A DNA stretch of 64,000 bases. Origin: CAKAHY01 sp041848045 (GTDB taxonomy: Bacteria > Bacillota > Clostridia > Lachnospirales > Lachnospiraceae). The position numbers were made by a program, and so were the translations under genes. This document shows positions 59,562-64,000 of the stretch, piece after piece; within the stretch, counting starts at the first letter, position 1, and each line of letters begins with the position of its first letter. The notes under the pieces were generated by a model. The model made no database searches. It saw only the letters and a program-made list of their open reading frames with translations, and was not told the origin of the DNA. The stretch is from NCBI GenBank assembly GCA_041848045.1, contig JBGZHY010000111.1:1-64000 (forward strand), given 5' to 3'.

Positions 59562-60890
59562 ATGCTTGAACTTTTATTTTTATGGCTGTGCTTATCCGGC
59601 ACGCTTATAGGGCTTTATGCTGTGTGCCGCAGGGATGTGCTGGCGCCGGAGTTTTTGTTTACGGCAGGATTTTGGCTGGCTGTCGGTACCGCCCTGCTGC
59701 ATGTGGAGAAATGGGGCATTTGCCTGTCCCTCACCACGATATGCATAATGTTGACCGGTATTGTGTGCTTTGTGCTGACCGGTTTGTATACCAAATCTTT
59801 GGATAGGGACCAGCCGCTTCCCGGCAACGGGGAGGACAGTCCCATAGAGCCGACTTTGCTCAGGACGCTTTTGGTAACGATATTCGGCATTCTGACCCTG
59901 GCGCTGTATTACAGGGAGGTGCTCAGACTGGGGGAATATGCCCATCCCTACCTGCGAGCGCAGGGGATAATGGCGGCATATAAGCATGTGGCTGCTTACG
60001 GTATTGCCGCCGTGCATCCTGTGGTGAACCAAATGAGCAAGTGCGTTTATGCTTTCGGGTATATTTACGCCTATATTTTTATACAGCGGCATTTTGCGAA
60101 CAGTGCCAAAGGCAAAATGAGCGGGAGCCTGCTTTGCCTGCCGCCTGTTCTGCTATTTTTTGCGCTGGCTCTGCTGAAGGGCAACCGTATTGATATCATT
60201 GCCCTGTTGTTTGCGCTTGTGGGAATGTATTCCCTGCTCTGGCACAGGAAAAAGGGCTGGCAGCAAGCTCCCGGTGCAGGCTTTGTCTGCCTGCTTTTGC
60301 TGTTGTTTGTGTGCGGTATGGCAGGCTTTTATTATGTGAAGGATTGGGTCGGCAGGGTTTCTGCCTTGGATTTTGCCGACTATGTGGCACGCTATATCGG
60401 CGGTTCCGTACAGCTTTTGGATCTTTATGTGCGGGAGGGAGGCGGAACGACGGTGCCTTTCGGGGAAAGTCTTGCGGGATTGTTTACGGGCTTAAATAAG
60501 CTGGGGATTTTGCATACCGATGTGCGTAAGGCTCTGGAATTTCGCTATACTCCTACAGGGGTGTATCTGGGGAATGTATATACGGCTTTCCGGCGTTATT
60601 ATCATGACGCTTCCTGGTGCGGTCTGCTGATGTTTCCGGCAATATTGTCTTTTTTGATGAATATGTTGTATATCAGGTTGAAATACTGCAGGGGAGATTC
60701 CCCGGGGGAGATATACGGGCGGATAGTATATGCCGGTCTGCTGTATGTGCTTCCTTTGCAGGCCATGGAGGACGCTTTTTATATCAATAAGGTAAGCATA
60801 GGCTATGTGCTGGAGCTTATCCTGCTATATCTGTGTCTTTGTTGGGTCATCGGGGAAAACAGCCGAAAGAAAGGAGGCCTGTATGGATAG
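59562..60890 (+). CDS. Probable polysaccharide polymerase (Wzy-like)
   Basis: 442-aa membrane protein with about ten to twelve hydrophobic segments and a larger external loop near residues 280-345 that has the GNVYTAFRRYYHDASWCGLL element common in oligosaccharide repeat polymerases. Wzy proteins share little sequence; the call rests on topology, this motif and its position between glycosyltransferase and flippase genes. It follows AGAGGAAATG at the start and overlaps the flippase gene by 8 bases. Confidence 0.75.
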   Translation: MLELLFLWLCLSGTLIGLYAVCRRDVLAPEFLFTAGFWLAVGTALLHVEKWGICLSLTTICIMLTGIVCFVLTGLYTKSLDRDQPLPGNGEDSPIEPTLLRTLLVTIFGILTLALYYREVLRLGEYAHPYLRAQGIMAAYKHVAAYGIAAVHPVVNQMSKCVYAFGYIYAYIFIQRHFANSAKGKMSGSLLCLPPVLLFFALALLKGNRIDIIALLFALVGMYSLLWHRKKGWQQAPGAGFVCLLLLLFVCGMAGFYYVKDWVGRVSALDFADYVARYIGGSVQLLDLYVREGGGTTVPFGESLAGLFTGLNKLGILHTDVRKALEFRYTPTGVYLGNVYTAFRRYYHDASWCGLLMFPAILSFLMNMLYIRLKYCRGDSPGEIYGRIVYAGLLYVLPLQAMEDAFYINKVSIGYVLELILLYLCLCWVIGENSRKKGGLYG

Positions 60891-62310
60891 GAAGCTGCAA
60901 AAGGGTTTGCTGCTTGTTTTTGCCGCCAATGCGCTCCACATGCTCCTTGCCCTGGCGAGTAATTTTTTGCTCCCCAAATACCTGCCTGTGGAGAGTTATG
61001 CCGCCATTAAGGAGTTTCAGCTGTATGCCGCCTATGCGGGGATTTTTCATTTCGGATTTGTGGACGGCATTTATCTGCAGTATGGGGGAAAAGATTTGGC
61101 AGGGAGGCAGGACGGGGCGTTTTGGACGGACCTGTCCAGTATGCGCAGCTTCCAGTTTCTGTTGAGCCTGATTTTATTGTGCGGAGCGATTTTGGGGAAA
61201 AACACAATATTGCTTTTTTTTGTGCTTTCCATTTTTCCGCAAAATATGGGAAATTATTTCAAGTTTTTATACCAGGCGACAGGGAATTTTAAACGCTACG
61301 CCGGAGCGATGAACATCAGCAGCATTTCGACTTTTCTCATCCATTTGTTTTTGCTGTTTGTCCTGAAATCCGATTCTGCCGTATGGTATATTTCGGCGCA
61401 GCTGCTGTTGTTCTTTGCCTTATGGCTGGTGTTGGAGCTTTCTTTTCGCAGAAGGTACGGAGCGGAGGGGACAAAGCTTTTTTTTGCCTTTTCACCGGAA
61501 AGCTGCTGCAGGCATATTCGGGCAGGATTTTTGCTGACCGTGGGGAATTTGTCCTCTATTTTTTTGAGCGGTATGGATCGGTGGTTCGTGAAGCTGCTGA
61601 TGGATCAAGCGGCCTTTGCCCGCTATTCTTTTGCCGTCAGCGTGGAAAGCTTTTTACATCTGGCGCTTACGCCCTTGACGATTACCCTGTACAACTATTT
61701 TTGCAGGGAGAGGGATAAGCGGAAGCATCGGGGGATTTTTGTATGCACCCTGCTTTTTGCTTCCCTGCTGCCGGCTGCCGCCTTTATCGTAAAAGCTTTG
61801 GTGGAAAGCTTTTTGCCTGCCTATGTCGGAGGGATGTCGGTTTTATTTCTGCTTTTTGCGGCACAAACGTTTTATACGGTAATCAAAAGCATTTATGTCA
61901 ATCTGTATAAGGTGGAACGCAGGCAGAAGCATTATTTCGGAAAGCTGGCGGGGATTTTGCTGCTTGGGTTTTTGTTAAACGGCTTTTTATACGCCCTGCT
62001 GCGCAGTAAGGAGGCCTTTGCCCTGGGGACTTTGCTCTCTGCCTTTGTATGGTTTGTCTGGTCGGGAAGAGATTTTACCTATTTGCGGGAAAATATAGGA
62101 GCGCTGCCTTATCTTACGGTGCAGACGGCGGTTTTTTTGCTTCTGGGGCACTGTACTTCGGCGCTGTGGGGTTTGGTGCTGTATATGCTGTGCACGGCGG
62201 TTTTCGGCAGCATTTTCCTGGGCAGGGAATTATATGTTTTGTGGAAGCAAAGGTATGGAATGAAAGGAGAGGAGCAAGATGAACTTGTCTGTGGTCATGG
62301 CAAGCTATAA
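60883..62310 (+). CDS. Probable polysaccharide flippase (Wzx-like)
   Basis: 475-aa membrane protein with about twelve hydrophobic segments, starting with LLLVFAANALHMLLALASNF and LPKYLPVESYAAIKEFQLYA. This is the pattern of Wzx/MATE-like polysaccharide exporters, which flip lipid-linked repeat units across the membrane. A conserved-type LSGMDRWFVKLLMDQAAFARYS lies near residues 230-250. ATG 60883 follows AAGGAGGCCTGT. It overlaps the following GT2 gene by 32 bases. Confidence 0.82.
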   Translation: MDRKLQKGLLLVFAANALHMLLALASNFLLPKYLPVESYAAIKEFQLYAAYAGIFHFGFVDGIYLQYGGKDLAGRQDGAFWTDLSSMRSFQFLLSLILLCGAILGKNTILLFFVLSIFPQNMGNYFKFLYQATGNFKRYAGAMNISSISTFLIHLFLLFVLKSDSAVWYISAQLLLFFALWLVLELSFRRRYGAEGTKLFFAFSPESCCRHIRAGFLLTVGNLSSIFLSGMDRWFVKLLMDQAAFARYSFAVSVESFLHLALTPLTITLYNYFCRERDKRKHRGIFVCTLLFASLLPAAAFIVKALVESFLPAYVGGMSVLFLLFAAQTFYTVIKSIYVNLYKVERRQKHYFGKLAGILLLGFLLNGFLYALLRSKEAFALGTLLSAFVWFVWSGRDFTYLRENIGALPYLTVQTAVFLLLGHCTSALWGLVLYMLCTAVFGSIFLGRELYVLWKQRYGMKGEEQDELVCGHGKL

Positions 62311-63205
62311 CGGAGAAAAATATATTCTGCAGCAGCTGGAATCCATTCGCACCCAGGTCAGGCAGGCGGACGAGGTGTATATTGTGGACGACTGTTCGAC
62401 GGACGGGACGGTAGAGCGGATAAAAGCGTTTATCAAAGAACATCAGCTGAAAAACTGGTGCCTGCATGTGCACAAGGAAAATCAGGGCTGGAAAAAAAGC
62501 TTTATGGAGGCGATAGAAGGGGCAAAAGGGGACTTGATTTTTCCCTGTGACCAGGACGATATCTGGTTTTCGGAGAAGCTGCAGTCCATGGAAGAGATGA
62601 TGCAAAAAAATCCCCGGATACAGCTGTTGTGTTCCTTGTACAAAAGGTTTTGTACAGCGGGGAAGTCCTGTAAAGATACGAGAAGGGAAGACGGGGAGCT
62701 GATTTTGCTGAAAGCTCGGCAGAATATCTTTGAAACGGCTTTTCCGGGCTGTACCTATTGTATCCGAAAAAGTCTGGTACAGCAGGGAAAAGCGTATTGG
62801 GAAGCGGATTTCCCCCACGATGCCTTTTTCTGGCGACTGGCGATGTTTTCGGAGTCTTTGTATCTGTATAAAAGACGCTTGGTTTTATGGAGAAAGCATC
62901 CGGACAGTGCATATGCTTTGGAAAGTCTTGCGCTGAAAAGGGCGGACAAAAAGAAGGCCTGGCTGTATTATGCACTGCGTATGCAGTCCCGGCTGCTTTG
63001 CTTTGCCGAGGAACAAAAAGGGGAGAGGAGGAAAGAATATACGGCGCTTTTGCAGAGGGTACGGATGTGGCTTTTGTACCGTCTTCGTTTTTACGAAACA
63101 GGCAGTCTGCGGGACTGGCTTAAGCTGGCTCCTTATCATGCCTGCTATGACAGGCTGCGTCAGTATTTCGGCGATTTGTATTTACGCTGTATAAGAAGAG
63201 AATGA
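62279..63205 (+). CDS. Glycosyltransferase family 2, rhamnosyltransferase-like
   Basis: 308 aa. The GT2 core is LSVVMASYNGEKYILQQLES, VDDCSTDGTVERI and IFPCDQDDIWFSEKLQSMEE, the last typical of rhamnosyltransferases and other capsule GT2 enzymes. The C-terminal half is helical and basic, without clear membrane segments. It overlaps the flippase gene, and its stop overlaps the next start (ATGA). Linkage unknown. Confidence 0.88.
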   Translation: MNLSVVMASYNGEKYILQQLESIRTQVRQADEVYIVDDCSTDGTVERIKAFIKEHQLKNWCLHVHKENQGWKKSFMEAIEGAKGDLIFPCDQDDIWFSEKLQSMEEMMQKNPRIQLLCSLYKRFCTAGKSCKDTRREDGELILLKARQNIFETAFPGCTYCIRKSLVQQGKAYWEADFPHDAFFWRLAMFSESLYLYKRRLVLWRKHPDSAYALESLALKRADKKKAWLYYALRMQSRLLCFAEEQKGERRKEYTALLQRVRMWLLYRLRFYETGSLRDWLKLAPYHACYDRLRQYFGDLYLRCIRRE

Positions 63206-64000
63206 GAATAGATGTGATAACCCTGCACGCCGTGCAAAATTACGGCTCTGTTTTACAGGCCTTTGCTACCGAAGAATTTTTTCGCAGGCAGGGCTGTGAT
63301 ACCCGACTGATTCATTATGTGCGGGAGGACGTGCATAGGCAAAATCTGCTGCGGGAATGGAGTCGGGGAAATCCCTGCAAAGCCCTGGCGATGCTGCCGA
63401 CGATTTGGCGCTGGGAAAGGGTCTTCGGCGGATTCATGAAAAAGCATTTGCATTTGACGCAAAAAACCTATACCGGGCAAGAGGATTTTCACGACTATCC
63501 CTTGACGGCGGACGCTTATTGTACGGGGAGTGACCAGGTATGGAACAGCGTTTGGAACAGAGGTATTCTTCCCTGTCTGTACCTGGATTTTATACCGAAG
63601 GGAGCTTATAAGTTTGCTTTTGCGGCAAGCTTCGGACAAAGCCGTATCGACAAGGAGGAGGTCGCTCTGACGAGAGGGTATTTGGAACAGTACCGTAAGC
63701 TTTCGGTGCGGGAGAGCAGCGCCGGGGATATTTTACGGCAGCAGTACGGTATTGCAGGGGCAAGGCATATTCTCGACCCTACCCTGTGTCTTTCTCCGGA
63801 GGAATGGAGAGAGCATACCCGAAAGGGGAAAAACAGGAAAGACTATATTCTTGTGTATAATTTAAACCGGAGTCGGGAGTTTGACCTTTATGCCGTGAAG
63901 CTGGCAAAGCATACGGGGCTTCCTCTATATCGCTTATGTACACGCTATGACCAGCTGCTTCGACCGGGCAAAAGCATTTTGATTCCGGAGGTGTGGGATT
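63202..64000 (+). CDS. Polysaccharide pyruvyltransferase family protein, 3' truncated
   Basis: 266 codons are visible and the frame is open at the right edge. MRIDVITLHAVQNYGSVLQA, then YCTGSDQVWNSVWNRG and AASFGQSRI, ending in LRQQYGIAGARHILDPTLCL are hallmarks of the WcaK/PssM-type family, which adds pyruvate ketals to sugars; the fold is also used by some glycosyltransferase-like proteins. It overlaps the previous gene by 4 bases, the sixth tight junction in the cluster. It suggests the polymer carries acidic pyruvate groups (inference). Confidence 0.85.
   Translation, partial: MRIDVITLHAVQNYGSVLQAFATEEFFRRQGCDTRLIHYVREDVHRQNLLREWSRGNPCKALAMLPTIWRWERVFGGFMKKHLHLTQKTYTGQEDFHDYPLTADAYCTGSDQVWNSVWNRGILPCLYLDFIPKGAYKFAFAASFGQSRIDKEEVALTRGYLEQYRKLSVRESSAGDILRQQYGIAGARHILDPTLCLSPEEWREHTRKGKNRKDYILVYNLNRSREFDLYAVKLAKHTGLPLYRLCTRYDQLLRPGKSILIPEVWD

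Overview
The window looks like a piece of a Clostridia chromosome, most probably Lachnospiraceae (inference). The reasons are strong GGAGG-type ribosome binding sites, lipobox lipoproteins with Ala/Ser/Thr linkers, YesM/YesN two-component signalling, a PadR-DUF1700-DUF4097 trio, an inositol operon of Clostridia type, and secreted proteins ending in choline-binding-like wall repeats. I saw no rRNA, tRNA, CRISPR array, insertion sequence or prophage. Gene calls rest on motifs and overall protein resemblance, not on a search.

Layout, left half: a 5'-truncated metallo-beta-lactamase-fold protein and a tripartite tricarboxylate transporter (tctCBA) end at a terminator near 3.87 kb. An AlkD-like DNA glycosylase follows, then a gene-poor stretch with two possible gene remnants, an XRE regulator on the minus strand, and a GntR/ABC/permease operon with a perfect palindromic operator. 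Nudix and MGMT-like genes lead to greA and dtd. One base after dtd begins a sugar-sensing block: YesN response regulator, YesM kinase, two membrane-anchored periplasmic-binding proteins, then a galactose-type ABC transporter (mglB, mglA, mglC). An SdpI-family gene follows.

Middle: 21.2-34.9 kb is a full myo-inositol catabolic operon: iolE, an ABC importer (binding protein, ATPase, permease), a Gfo/Idh/MocA dehydrogenase, iolC, iolD, iolA, iolG, a DeoR regulator, iolJ and iolB. Together they take inositol from import to acetyl-CoA and dihydroxyacetone phosphate. The trio DUF4097/DUF1700/PadR lies on the minus strand, divergent from a rho operon (rho, azlC, azlD, a small Cys-rich protein, a rhodanese-TtcA fusion, pyridoxamine kinase).

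Right half: after a structured 459-bp gap come three secreted wall-repeat proteins (535, 2230 and 1507 aa). The two large ones share a collinear C-terminal half but have different N-terminal heads. A strong terminator separates them from an exopolysaccharide cluster (Wzz-like, initiating sugar transferase, GT4, GT2, Wzy, Wzx, GT2, pyruvyltransferase) that runs off the right edge. The best candidates for little-described biology are the paired wall proteins with swapped heads, the twin anchored sugar-binding proteins tied to YesMN, and the rhodanese-TtcA fusion.
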